Source: an uncultured Alphaproteobacteria bacterium (lineage in GTDB: Bacteria; Pseudomonadota; Alphaproteobacteria; Rhizobiales; Aestuariivirgaceae). From it: a stretch of 35,692 nt of DNA. Positions within the stretch are counted from its first letter, which is position 1; each line of letters opens with the position of its first letter. Position numbers and translations under genes: made by a program. Location of the stretch: positions 1 through 35,692 of the forward strand of contig CALMUW010000057.1 of NCBI GenBank assembly GCA_937872985.1, read 5' to 3'. The notes below the pieces were generated by a model. It saw nothing but the letters and a program-made list of their open reading frames with translations, was not told the DNA's origin and did not search any database. Of this stretch, positions 1 through 7,078 are shown in pieces.

Positions 1-363
1 AACCCCGCCGAGCAATCGCAACCCGCATAACCCGCGGGCTTCACCGGATGGGTACGTTGCTTGTAGAGAACCTTGTCGAAGTGAATGACGCGCCGCCGGT
101 TGCGCTTTGGCGGAATGCATGGGTCGATGCCCTTGGCTTCGAGCGCGTCGCGGAACTCATCGCTGTCATAGCCCTTGTCGGCAATCAGTGTGTTTGCGCC
201 TGGAATTGCGGGATAGAGGAGTTTTGCTCCGGTGTGGTCGCTCATCTGCCCCTCGGTGAGCAGAAGGACGATGGGCCTGCCGTCGGCATCAGTGACGGCA
301 TGCAGCTTGGAGTTCAGGCCGCCTTTCGTGCGCCCGATGCAGCGTGAAGCACCCCCTTTTTGA
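1..363 (-). CDS. IS5-family transposase, C-terminal frame (orfB), partial
   Basis: This is the -1 frame relative to orfA and continues the same transposase: it reads GRTKGGLNSKLHAVTDADGR, then GQMSDHTGAKLLYPAIPGAN, LIADKGYDSDEFRDALEAKG and PPKRNRRRVIHFDKVLYKQR. The LIADKGYDSD segment holds the second catalytic Asp. After YKQR the family normally continues with the E-containing HKIENMFGRLKDWRR stretch, but here it changes to THPVKPAGYAG and stays open to the edge. The third acidic residue is therefore missing from what can be seen, and this copy may be inactive or recombined with another sequence. Confidence 0.7.
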
Positions 364-682
364 GCAGGCTCGCCGATGTCCTGTGGGCCTTGAGATGTGT
401 GCTGTCGATCATGATCCGCTCCGGCTTCGGCCCTTCACCCGCAAGACTGGCGAAAATACGGTCAAAGATGCCAAGGCCCGACCAGCGGATGAAGCGGTTG
501 TAGAGCGTCTTGTGGGGGCCATAGGCCCTGGGCGCATCCTTCCACTGCAGGCCGTTGCGGATCACATACACGATGCCGCTGACGACGCGCCTGTCATCCA
601 CCCGTGGAACACCATGCGACAGCGGAAAATACGGGGAAATCCGCGCCATCTGCGCCTTGCTCAATAGAAACAGATCCTTCAT
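314..682 (-). CDS. IS5-family transposase, N-terminal frame (orfA)
   Basis: This is the upstream half of a two-frame IS427-type transposase, which cuts and rejoins the element's ends using a DDE active site. I place the start at the ATG at 682 because GGAGGCGGCG lies directly before it; the open frame extends further but without a ribosome site. The protein starts MKDLFLLSKAQMARISPYFP, carries the typical N-terminal helix-turn-helix region (GLQWKDAPRAYGPHKTLYNR), and the first catalytic Asp in MIDSTHLKAH. The frame ends at 314. A run of five A followed by five G on the coding strand (about 352-361) is a good slippery site, and the second frame is open across it at -1. Family assignment rests on recognised motifs, not a search. 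Confidence 0.8.
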   Translation of the reverse strand: MKDLFLLSKAQMARISPYFPLSHGVPRVDDRRVVSGIVYVIRNGLQWKDAPRAYGPHKTLYNRFIRWSGLGIFDRIFASLAGEGPKPERIMIDSTHLKAHRTSASLLKKGVLHAASGARKAA

Positions 683-754
683 CGCCGCCTCCTTCAACAG
701 CGACAATAAATCAATCCACAAACTGATCCGCAAGCGAATTAATGGGTCCTGAGC

Positions 755-1238
755 CTAGGATTTGACGTTGGGAGAATTACCTAGCGTCTCTGCAAGTATC
801 GTTTGCGTCATTGACGCGCGGATTTGTCGTGTCGAACCCATTGGGTGCTGGCGCAAAGATGTAGCTGGAACGATAGGACGTCTGCACAGGGGTGACGTGT
901 TGTGCTCGCTGTTCAATATCAGCGCCTTGTTGGAAGCAGAAGTCTGCCCCAGCTAAACGCCACGTCAGCGGCGGGCCTCACTTGCCGACAGCCTTCTTGG
1001 TGGCAAACGGTTTAGCTCCTGGGGTCGGCCCGTTTCTCCGGAGGGGGGTTCAGGCTTGGGGTGCCACCAAACTGTCGGGATCGTTTTGAAATCCATCCAA
1101 AGAGCCTAGCCAAAGCTAGGGCGCCGGAAAAGCCCATATTTGCCAACATATTGATACTATTGACATTTATGTAATTTTTAGGCAAATTTGGCACCATGCC
1201 CAAATAGGGCAAATTCACCCCAAATCAGGAACAATGTC
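755..1238. other. Intergenic stretch, no supported gene
   Basis: Between the IS5 tip and the recombinase gene I see only short open frames with no ribosome sites or recognisable motifs. The last 100 bases are AT-rich (about 1135-1190) and probably carry the promoter for the recombinase. Confidence 0.5.
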
Positions 1239-1817
1239 ATGATCGGCCAACCTGCAAAGGTTCTGGCCCCAGCCGACGTGCGCCGACTTCTGCGCGCGGT
1301 GGCCCAGGGGCGTTATCCAAAGCGTAACAAGGTCATCGTTTTGCTCAGTGTGAAAGCTGGACTGCGGGCCTGTGAAATATCCAGGCTGACCTGGCCCATG
1401 GTGCTGGATGCCAAGGGCCAGGTGAGCGATGTGCTGGAACTGCCCGCGCGGGCTGCCAAGAAGGGAAGTGGCCGGCGTATCCCCGTCCACCCGCAGCTGA
1501 AAGGCGCCCTTGCAGCCCTCCATATGGGGGCGCCCGGGGACTTTGGCCCGGTGGTGCTGTCGGAGAGGCAGCAGGAGATGACGGCCAAGGCCATCGTCAA
1601 CTGGTTCAAACAGTATTACGACCGCCTGGACCTGCATGGCTGCTCATCCCATTCAGGGCGACGGACTTTTGTAACCCTAGCTGCTCGGCTGATCCATAGG
1701 GCAGGTGGGTCGCTGAAGGACGTGCAAGAGCTTGCTGGGCATCGGTCCATCAAGACCACCCAAGGCTACATCGAAGGCAGCAGCGACGCCCAGCGCCGCC
1801 TGATCCGGGCCTTGTAG
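1239..1817 (+). CDS. Small tyrosine recombinase / integrase
   Basis: Site-specific DNA recombinase of the tyrosine (phage integrase) family, 192 residues. The start at 1239 is chosen over an upstream ATG at 1188 because AGGAACAATGTC precedes it. Visible active-site elements are the first Arg in AGLRACEISRLTW, a Lys in the beta-hairpin region, HSGRRTF (H-x-x-R), GHRSIKTTQGYI (second His) and the nucleophilic Tyr in the same stretch. The N-terminal SAM-like core-binding domain is almost absent, so this is a catalytic-domain-only recombinase like those on plasmids and small mobile elements. It is followed after 70 bp by a DUF3768 gene and a putative peptidase gene, which may be co-transcribed. 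Its target site is unknown. Confidence 0.85.
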   Translation: MIGQPAKVLAPADVRRLLRAVAQGRYPKRNKVIVLLSVKAGLRACEISRLTWPMVLDAKGQVSDVLELPARAAKKGSGRRIPVHPQLKGALAALHMGAPGDFGPVVLSERQQEMTAKAIVNWFKQYYDRLDLHGCSSHSGRRTFVTLAARLIHRAGGSLKDVQELAGHRSIKTTQGYIEGSSDAQRRLIRAL

Positions 1818-1887
1818 GCCCCACCCGGGCCACCGCCCGGCTGGCCACCCCCATCCATTCTCAATTGCCACATGAAGGAGCTTTGCC

Positions 1888-2271
1888 ATGACCGCAAAGA
1901 ACGTAGACGCATGCCTGAAGACCATTTCAAGCCAGGATCCGCGCGCCGCCCGCCTCACCCGAATGCAGACTCTCAATGACCGCCTTCGCCGTGACGGCAA
2001 AGGGGGCAGGGTGCTTGTCACCGATGGCGTTCTGTCACGGGGGCTGGAGTTTGCAAGGGCCGCGCTGGGGGCGGTAACGCAGTTTGACGACTTCAATGGG
2101 GAAAATGACCCCTGGGGCGAACATGACTGTGCCTGTGTCAAGGTCGAGCACGAGACGGTGATCTGGAAAATTGACTACTACGACAAGTCCATGACCGTCC
2201 TGTCGCCCGATCCGGCCGCCCCCTCCGCCACCATCCGGGTGCTCACCATCATGCTGGCCCAGGAGTACTGA
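1888..2271 (+). CDS. DUF3768 family protein
   Basis: 127 residues; the start has a strong ribosome site (AAGGAGCTTTGCC). Recognised as DUF3768 from the pattern LNDRLRRDGKGG, then RVLVTDGVLSRG, FDDFNGENDPWGEHD, WKIDYYDKSM and the near-terminal TIRVLTIMLAQEY. The family is common on alphaproteobacterial plasmids and islands and has no settled biochemical function that I know of. The acidic, aromatic core around residues 70-80 and the WKIDYYD strand suggest a small compact fold. It lies two bases upstream of the next gene, so the two are very likely translated together. Confidence 0.85.
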   Translation: MTAKNVDACLKTISSQDPRAARLTRMQTLNDRLRRDGKGGRVLVTDGVLSRGLEFARAALGAVTQFDDFNGENDPWGEHDCACVKVEHETVIWKIDYYDKSMTVLSPDPAAPSATIRVLTIMLAQEY

Positions 2272-2273
2272 CC

Positions 2274-2966
2274 ATGGCGAGGGACAAGAATCCTCTTCCG
2301 GAGCCTTTTGATTGGCGCACCGTGGGGCCGCTGTTGCCCAGGCCCTACCGTCAGGGCCACCTGGACTCCCTCTGCGGGATCTATGCCATCGTCAACGGCT
2401 GCCGGAACGCCATGTTCACCCTTGATCCAACGCGTCGGGTGAGCTGGGCGGGCCTTTTCCGGGCCATGGTCGATGACCTGACGGCTACAGGGGAGCTGGG
2501 GGGGGTCCTATGCCACGGCATGGAAGCTTGGCAACACAGCCGCATGGTGGCAGTGGCCCGCCGCCACCTTGGCCAAGTCCATCAATTGCGGCTGACCACC
2601 AGGAAGGCATGGTGGGGCCACAGGGGCTTAACCAAGGCTTCTGCCTTCGCCGTGGTCCGGCGCCACCTGTCGTGCCCTGGGGCATCCGCCCTCTTATCCT
2701 TCGACACGGCAACCTTCAGCCATTGGACGGTGATCAGCTCCATAGACCGGCGCCACATCCGCTTTACGGATAGCATTGGCATGAAAGTGCGCTCCCTGTC
2801 ACAGTTTGTTCTGGCCGGAGGTCGCTCTGACCCCTTTCAGCCCCAGCGCAGCCACAGCGTCGACCGTTCAAGCCTCATCCTTCTGAGCATTTCCCAGAGG
2901 CGGTCGGGCTCAACACCACAACCCCAGCTGCCAATCCAGGCCGCTGGGTCAGTATGGGGACGGTGA
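2274..2966 (+). CDS. Putative papain-like cysteine peptidase
   Basis: 230 residues, starting two bases after the DUF3768 stop, with AGGAG eight bases before the ATG. The N-terminal part reads RQGHLDSLCGIYAIVNGCR: a Gln (27) seven residues before a Cys (34) at the start of a helix, as in papain-fold enzymes. Further on come SHWTVISSID (His150) and IRFTDSIGM (Asp166), giving a plausible Cys-His-Asp triad with an oxyanion Gln. The last 60 residues are Ser/Arg/Gln-rich and look unstructured. No signal peptide is seen, so it should act in the cytoplasm. Its substrate is not known. The triad is my inference from spacing; a C39-like or transglutaminase-like reading is possible. Confidence 0.55.
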   Translation: MARDKNPLPEPFDWRTVGPLLPRPYRQGHLDSLCGIYAIVNGCRNAMFTLDPTRRVSWAGLFRAMVDDLTATGELGGVLCHGMEAWQHSRMVAVARRHLGQVHQLRLTTRKAWWGHRGLTKASAFAVVRRHLSCPGASALLSFDTATFSHWTVISSIDRRHIRFTDSIGMKVRSLSQFVLAGGRSDPFQPQRSHSVDRSSLILLSISQRRSGSTPQPQLPIQAAGSVWGR

Positions 2967-3017
2967 TGTCCATGGGCTGGCGCTTGAGGGTAAGCAGCAG
3001 GGGAGCGAGGCGGCGTC

Positions 3018-3542
3018 TCAGCCATCGATGCCATATTTTCGCATAACCGCCTGGCGAAGAGCTTCATATTCGGTGAGGACGAGGGAACCATCATCCCTTA
3101 GCTTCTTCAGGCGGTGAAGTTGGAGAGAGGCGTCGGTGAGGGGGGAAGGCACGTCCCCGTCCGCATAGTGGTGCACATGTTCAACCCTGATGGGATCATT
3201 GACAAAGAGGTTGAGGCCACTTTCGCCACCATGGTTGCCAGTGGGGCTTCGGTGGACGGCAGAGAGTGCCCAAATCAGGGCACCAAACCAACCAAGAACT
3301 GTGCCGCCAAAGGCAAGGTTGATGACGGCGATGACCCAGCGATTGGGGTGGGCGCGAACAATGGCGACCAGAGTTGGTAAGGTGTAGATGACGACTATGA
3401 AGGTGACCACGACCAACAGAAGGATGGGATCGCCGCGGTCATTGGGCGTTTGGGCCGCTGCGGGGGTGGCCAGGGTGACGGTGGCGCCAAGGGCGGTCTC
3501 CAGAAGTGAACCTTGCCCTTGGCCCCCCGGCAAAATACCCAC
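3018..3542 (-). CDS. Superinfection-immunity-like membrane protein with SHOCT tail
   Basis: 174 residues from a GTG start at 3542, five bases after the stop of the upstream DUF805 gene, so the two form an operon. Two hydrophobic segments are present (ILLLVVVTFIVVIYTLPTLV and WVIAVINLAFGGTVLGWFGA), with the RAHPNRW loop between them. This loop-plus-TM layout is characteristic of the superinfection immunity family (Imm_superinfect), named from phage T4 Imm. The C-terminal 30 residues (LHRLKKLRDDGSLVLTEYEA) form a SHOCT motif, a short helical module often found at the end of membrane proteins. The first about 30 residues may be an unneeded extension or a signal-like segment; the start is uncertain. 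A phage-exclusion role is possible but not shown. Confidence 0.7.
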   Translation of the reverse strand: MGILPGGQGQGSLLETALGATVTLATPAAAQTPNDRGDPILLLVVVTFIVVIYTLPTLVAIVRAHPNRWVIAVINLAFGGTVLGWFGALIWALSAVHRSPTGNHGGESGLNLFVNDPIRVEHVHHYADGDVPSPLTDASLQLHRLKKLRDDGSLVLTEYEALRQAVMRKYGIDG

Positions 3543-3546
3543 GAAA

Positions 3547-4047
3547 TCACCCGGCCCGGTTCATAATGTCCGACTTCATCTTCTGGAATTCAGTTTCGTC
3601 CAAGGCGCCGGAGGCTTTGAGACTGGCGAGCTTTTCGAGGCGTTCCACGGCACTGGCAGAATAACCAGGTGACGCAGACGCTTGCGGTGTCAGCACCCTG
3701 TTGCCGCCGTTGGTGGCGTCATATTGATTGGGGCCAGGGGTCGACGGCGAAACGTAGAAGAAAAGCAGAACGAGGACTCCCAGGGGAACCAGCGCCAACA
3801 ACTGAAGCCAACCAGACTTGTTGGTGTCGTGAAGGCGCCGTGACTGGATTGCGACGGAAGGCAATATGTGGGCCAGCATGGCCAAGGTTGCAATGATCGG
3901 CTCCTCCTCTGATCCAAGCGCAATATCGAGTGTCAGGCCGCAGACCACAACCAGGGTTACAAATAGGGTGAAGAGCCAGAACTCGGATCGCGTGGCACGA
4001 CCTTCGAAGTTGGCATAGTTCCGCATGGCATCAAGATAAGCATTCAT
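3547..4047 (-). CDS. DUF805 membrane protein with SHOCT tail
   Basis: 166 residues. The start at 4047 (MNAYLDAMRNYANFEGR) is set by the strong ribosome site GGGGGGCCACC and by the family's usual N-terminus; the open frame runs on upstream without one. FEGRATRSEFWLFTLF and the later SRRLHDTNKSGW are signature DUF805 segments, and four hydrophobic stretches fit an inner-membrane protein. Residues about 140-166 (VERLEKLASLKASGALDETE) form a SHOCT module matching the one in the downstream gene. Divergent from the XRE regulator at 4184, with only 136 bp between them, so this gene pair may be controlled by that regulator. Confidence 0.8.
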   Translation of the reverse strand: MNAYLDAMRNYANFEGRATRSEFWLFTLFVTLVVVCGLTLDIALGSEEEPIIATLAMLAHILPSVAIQSRRLHDTNKSGWLQLLALVPLGVLVLLFFYVSPSTPGPNQYDATNGGNRVLTPQASASPGYSASAVERLEKLASLKASGALDETEFQKMKSDIMNRAG

Positions 4048-4160
4048 GGTGGCCCCCCTTTCGGCCCGGTTGTTGTTGAACCAGAAGGCATTTCGCGGTT
4101 CGCGGGAGGGAAATTGGCACAGAATAAATAAGAGATCAACAGTCCGTGGATATATAGTCC

Positions 4161-4170
4161 CCATATATGG
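4161..4170. promoter_or_regulatory. Perfect palindrome CCATATATGG in divergent promoter region
   Basis: The 10-bp sequence is its own reverse complement and lies 14 bp before the start of the XRE gene, in the region shared with the divergent DUF805 gene. A related ATATATAG half lies at 4150-4157. It is a reasonable operator candidate for the XRE protein, but the match to any known operator is not established. Confidence 0.35.
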
Positions 4171-4183
4171 CGACCTAGCCGCC

Positions 4184-4441
4184 ATGAATACTCGGCAGGT
4201 TATCGGCTGGAACCTGAAGCGGATCAGGGTCAACCAGGGGGTCACCCAGGAACGGCTGGCCTTGGAAGCGGAAGTGGACCGGGCCTATGTAGGCCGGATT
4301 GAAAGGGGCATGGAAAATGTCACCGTGGCGACGCTGGAAGCCCTGGCAACGGTTCTGCAGGTGCCGGTGGCGGATTTGTTCGCCAAGCCCAGGCGCGCCA
4401 CCCCGGTTGCCGGATTAAAGGCTGGGCGGAAACCAAAATAG
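4184..4441 (+). CDS. XRE-family HTH transcriptional regulator
   Basis: 85 residues starting MNTRQVIGWNLKRIRVNQGV. Residues 5-65 form a Cro/C1-type helix-turn-helix: GVTQERLALEAEVDRAYVGR is helix 2-turn-helix 3, followed by IERGMENVTVATLEALATVL. The last 20 residues are basic (KAGRKPK). An upstream ATG at 4046 is in frame but overlaps the divergent gene's start and adds sequence with no match to the fold. Likely represses or activates the divergent pair of membrane proteins and itself. Confidence 0.85.
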   Translation: MNTRQVIGWNLKRIRVNQGVTQERLALEAEVDRAYVGRIERGMENVTVATLEALATVLQVPVADLFAKPRRATPVAGLKAGRKPK

Positions 4442-4806
4442 AGCTGCTGCTGGACGCCTTTTTATCGCGGTAGGTGAAGGGGAAGCGGCGGGGGCCCGGC
4501 GGGGGGCGCGGTGGGGGGTGCTGAAGGCCGGGCCACACCTGCACAGCTTGGGCCGGTGCGGTGGGGGCATCAAACGGGTGGGGGCGACCGGTGGCAAAAG
4601 GGGCCAAAAGCCATCAGTTGGGAATTGTTCAAAGGTCCAACCCGTTTCGGGGAAATGGCGCGCGCCACACATGAACATTCGCGCAATAACCCCGCGTGAA
4701 CGGCAGCCACACCACCATACTCGACCTCAGTAACACTCGCAGTCTTCACGCAACTTTGGGCATCATTACTCAACGTGCCGCATAATCCACAAATGGCGCG
4801 ACAAGA
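4442..4806. other. Intergenic stretch, no supported gene
   Basis: GC-rich, G-run-dense sequence after the XRE gene. I see no gene with a ribosome site and no clear terminator with a T-run. Confidence 0.45.
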
Positions 4807-5382
4807 TCAGGATTTGGTCTTCGGCGCGTTGCGGCGATAGCATTCCTCAATGCCACCCCGCCGCAGAATTTGACTAAGGACTAAGCCAGTGGACTTTTTG
4901 TCCCGCCAAATAGCCGAGAGGACGACACTCCAAACCAGAGCGCGCTGGCGCCACGATCGATGATCATCCGGAAAGGCAACTCGAAACGACAATCTGATTG
5001 CCTTACGAATAGCTTCGGTGTGGGAACTTATGGTCTCTTTCTCTACTTTTGGAATTCGCCTTTCGCCACGCTCGCAGCCAAAGCGCTTATCTTTGATGAT
5101 CAGACCATACATCTTTTCAAGGGTAGAATATGTCTCGAGCCTTGTTCCGGTCCTCCTTGTCTCAAGCCCTCGCTTCCCCTTCACCTTTTTACCCTTCGTG
5201 ACCTTCCCGGTCTTGATTGGTTCGAGCCGCAAGTTCCTCCCAAACTTGCTCAGCACCTTTGCCAAATCACAGACCAGTTGATCCTTATCAGTCATAACGT
5301 TCATCGGTGACTTTCCCATACCTTGGAGTGGAACGCCAAAGTGCGATTGTAGAAATTTCTCAATCACTGACGGCGCATTCAA
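4807..5382 (-). CDS. Basic hypothetical protein beside the iteron array
   Basis: 191 residues if begun at the TTG at 5382; ATGs at 5319, 5304 or 5295 (MTDKDQLVCDLAKVLSKFG) are alternatives, and none has a convincing ribosome site. I do not recognise a family. The middle is very basic (KTGKVTKGKKVKGKRG), the C-terminal half looks helical (HTEAIRKAIRLSFRVAF, WRQRALVWSVVLSAIWRDKK). The composition suggests nucleic-acid binding. The first 18 codons (NAPSVIEKFLQSHFG) lie in a DNA repeat that recurs at about 5620-5720, so the true coding region may start inside that repeat. It is transcribed away from the iterons, as a replication or partition accessory gene might be, but that role is only inferred from position. 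Confidence 0.5.
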   Translation of the reverse strand: MNAPSVIEKFLQSHFGVPLQGMGKSPMNVMTDKDQLVCDLAKVLSKFGRNLRLEPIKTGKVTKGKKVKGKRGLETRRTGTRLETYSTLEKMYGLIIKDKRFGCERGERRIPKVEKETISSHTEAIRKAIRLSFRVAFPDDHRSWRQRALVWSVVLSAIWRDKKSTGLVLSQILRRGGIEECYRRNAPKTKS

Positions 5383-5800
5383 AATGAAGCTGGCCTAAAA
5401 ACAGCAGTAACGCACCATTCAAGAAATGTCACGTAAATACGCGACAACCCAAAGTGTCAAGTAAATATGCTTCAACGAAAAATATCACGATAACACGTGA
5501 CAACTTCAAGTGTCAGGACAAGAGGCGATAACGCCAAGGATCACGACAATACGTGACAACGTTTGATGTCACGATAGTACGTGACAACACATCTGTTCTA
5601 GGCGGCGCGCAAGAACGGCAAATGGAATGCCAAAGTGCGTTTGCAGAAGTGTCTCAATCAGTGACGGCGCATTCAAACTGAAATTAGCCTGAAAACCTTC
5701 AAAAAGCCCTGCAAAAACGCACCATTTACGAAATGGCACGCAAATACGTGACAGAAGTGCTTGTTCTCGGCGGCGCGCCAGAACGGCAAATCCGTTCCAG
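5326..5800. repeat. Imperfect direct duplication containing the iterons
   Basis: Sequence at 5329-5448 (GGAACGCCAAAGTGCG, then CTCAATCACTGACGGCGCATTC, then CGCACCATTCAAGAAATG) recurs at 5621-5755 as GGAATGCCAAAGTGCG, CTCAATCAGTGACGGCGCATTC in shortened form, and CGCACCATTTACGAAATG. Downstream of the iterons, GTTCTAGGCGGCGCGC-AAGAACGGCAAAT (5595-5622) recurs as GTTCTCGGCGGCGCGC-CAGAACGGCAAAT (5763-5791). So a module with iterons inside was duplicated; one copy has six iteron units, the other a single one. Confidence 0.7.
5427..5588. repeat. Six iteron-like units at exact 28-bp period
   Basis: Units of 22 bp begin at 5427, 5455, 5483, 5511, 5539 and 5567, each separated by 6 bp. The best unit (5567) reads TGTCACG, ATAGTA, CGTGACA, AC: a perfect 7-bp inverted repeat around a 6-bp centre. 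Units at 5427, 5483 and 5539 are close matches; 5455 and 5511 are weaker. A seventh isolated unit lies at 5734-5755 (TGGCACG..CGTGACA). The array lies between a basic hypothetical gene and an AlpA-like/Rep-like/DUF927 gene set, which fits a plasmid-type replication origin, a partition site, or a multi-operator control region. Confidence 0.75.
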
Positions 5801-5870
5801 TAAAGGAATTTCGCATGAGCGTCCGTTTGCGCCGCAAACGGGTTCAGCAATCAAACATTTGGATAAGTAG

Positions 5871-6101
5871 ATGGAAAACAAACCTGAAATGCGTGATGTC
5901 ACCAAGGAGAGTGATGTCTTCTTGAGTGAGACAGAGCTTAGTCAGCGCTGGCATGTTTCAACGAGGATGCTTCAGCAAACGCGCTGGAAGGGCACTGGCT
6001 GTGCCTACGTCAAGATTGGCCGCATCGTAAGATACAGGATGTCGGACATCAGAACCTACGAGGCCTCCCGCACCATTCAGAAGGGAGCGCAAAATGGGTA
6101 A
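5871..6101 (+). CDS. AlpA-like helix-turn-helix DNA-binding protein
   Basis: 76 residues. The core FLSETELSQRWHVSTRMLQQTRWKG followed by YVKIGRIVRYRMSDIRTYEA is the winged MerR/AlpA-type (HTH_17) fold: a helix-turn-helix that ends in a basic hairpin wing, used by phage AlpA regulators and excisionases. It lies just right of the iteron array and overlaps the next gene by 8 bp, so it is probably co-translated with it. It is the best candidate in the window for the protein that binds the iterons or controls the cassette. The ribosome site (GGATAAG) is weak. Confidence 0.75.
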   Translation: MENKPEMRDVTKESDVFLSETELSQRWHVSTRMLQQTRWKGTGCAYVKIGRIVRYRMSDIRTYEASRTIQKGAQNG

Positions 6102-6819
6102 CACCAATCTGGATATCAAAAGGTTCTACCCAGAAGTGCGCTCTCTTCCCCGGGGGCGAAATCAACTCGCCATCAGGGAGCGAGAGGGGTGCACCAAGGA
6201 AAGCCCTTGCGGACGACTGCCTTGCCACGCTTGTGGATTGGCTGTTCGGAAGTGGTTCACGGGGCAGATGCTGGACCTCTTCGGAAATCATGAAAGGTTG
6301 GATGCGGTGTCAATCATTACTGAACGACACATGTATGCTGACTGGGAATTGCATGATGCGAAGATGAAGGAAGTCGCGCGCTACCACCGTGACATCATCA
6401 AGCGGTCCAAACTCGGTGATAGGCCGTGGTTGGGTGCGATTGATATTTCCTGCAACACGACGTCCTCGAATCCTGACGAAGACCTTTGGTCACTTCACGC
6501 GATGTTAATAACGCCGCGGCTGTCTGATGGTGAACGGTCAGAATTGCGATCGCGCTTGAGGAGTTCTGCATTGGTCCAGCGGCCGTTGCGGAGGAGTGAG
6601 GTGTATGATCTGGAGGGAATATCCGCATATGCCTTCAAGCCAAATTTCAACACTCGCTACCAGTACGTTGATGCGACTGGACGAAAAAACACTTTCTCAT
6701 CCTTGTTGAAGGGCCGGCAACTGAAAACGTTGTCGGACGAGATGTCGTCTTCGTGGCATCAGGATCGGTTGATCACCATCGGCCTTCGTCGCCACGGAAG
6801 CCGTCTAGTAAAGATTTAA
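6094..6819 (+). CDS. Rep-like protein with cysteine cluster, unknown family
   Basis: 241 residues, overlapping the AlpA-like gene. Near residues 33-46 there is a cluster, CTKESPCGRLPCHACGL, with Cys spaced 5-4-2, consistent with a zinc site. The middle holds WLGAIDISCNTTSSN and then LWSLHAMLITP, which resembles the second motif of rolling-circle (HUH) replication proteins but with only one His in place of two, and ISAYAFKPNFN, like the motif that follows it in such proteins. I do not see the motif-3 Tyr with certainty. Position between an iteron array and a DUF927 helicase-like gene favours a replication initiator; the HUH assignment is inference and may be wrong. Confidence 0.45.
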   Translation: MGNTNLDIKRFYPEVRSLPRGRNQLAIREREGCTKESPCGRLPCHACGLAVRKWFTGQMLDLFGNHERLDAVSIITERHMYADWELHDAKMKEVARYHRDIIKRSKLGDRPWLGAIDISCNTTSSNPDEDLWSLHAMLITPRLSDGERSELRSRLRSSALVQRPLRRSEVYDLEGISAYAFKPNFNTRYQYVDATGRKNTFSSLLKGRQLKTLSDEMSSSWHQDRLITIGLRRHGSRLVKI

Positions 6820-7078
6820 GTGGTTGCGTTCGCCATTGGGCGTGCTGGTGGCATGGCGCCACCGTGTAGTGCCTAAATGGCTATAATTCACACGTAGCAA
6901 CAAGTACCAAACCCAACAGATTCATTCAGGACATCACAACACTCCACACTGCATGGGGTGAATGATTGGTCATGGCCGATCGCATGGTTTGGACCACCAG
7001 GAACGTGATCCGGTGATCAGTGGAATGATCACCGGATCACGTCTTGGAAGCAACTTAGCACACATAGAGGATCTAAAC
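6820..7078. other. Spacer between Rep-like gene and DUF927 gene, with large inverted repeat
   Basis: 259 bp without a gene. The only strong structure is the 17-bp inverted repeat at 7003-7042 listed separately. A short in-frame extension of the DUF927 reading frame (from 6962) covers part of it but lacks a ribosome site. Confidence 0.5.
7003..7042. promoter_or_regulatory. Perfect 17-bp inverted repeat before DUF927 gene
   Basis: The arms ACGTGATCCGGTGATCA and TGATCACCGGATCACGT are perfect reverse complements around the 6-base loop GTGGAA. Each arm is itself partly palindromic (TGATC, CGGT, GATCA). It lies 36 bp before the DUF927 start. It could be a double operator, an RNA hairpin controlling translation, or a nicking/replication site; no T-run follows, so it is not a typical terminator. 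Confidence 0.7.

Larger units (their letters stand above)
1..754 (-). mobile_element. IS5-family (IS427-like) insertion sequence, cut by the window edge
   Basis: The element reads on the minus strand. Its tip lies near 754, where the sequence GGGTCCTGAGC is followed by CTAG (755-758), which fits the CTAG/TA target preference of IS427-type elements. Two overlapping reading frames encode an IS5-type DDE transposase joined by a likely -1 frameshift. The left part runs off the window. The last about 55 bases (1-57) do not continue the usual conserved C-terminal transposase sequence, so the element may already be broken there. Confidence 0.8.

Noticed and set aside
5569..5850. 93-residue minus-strand frame with two FAVLARRxEQ segments
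   Set aside because: It lies over the duplicated non-coding repeats and iterons, lacks a ribosome site, and its inner likeness comes from the DNA duplication.
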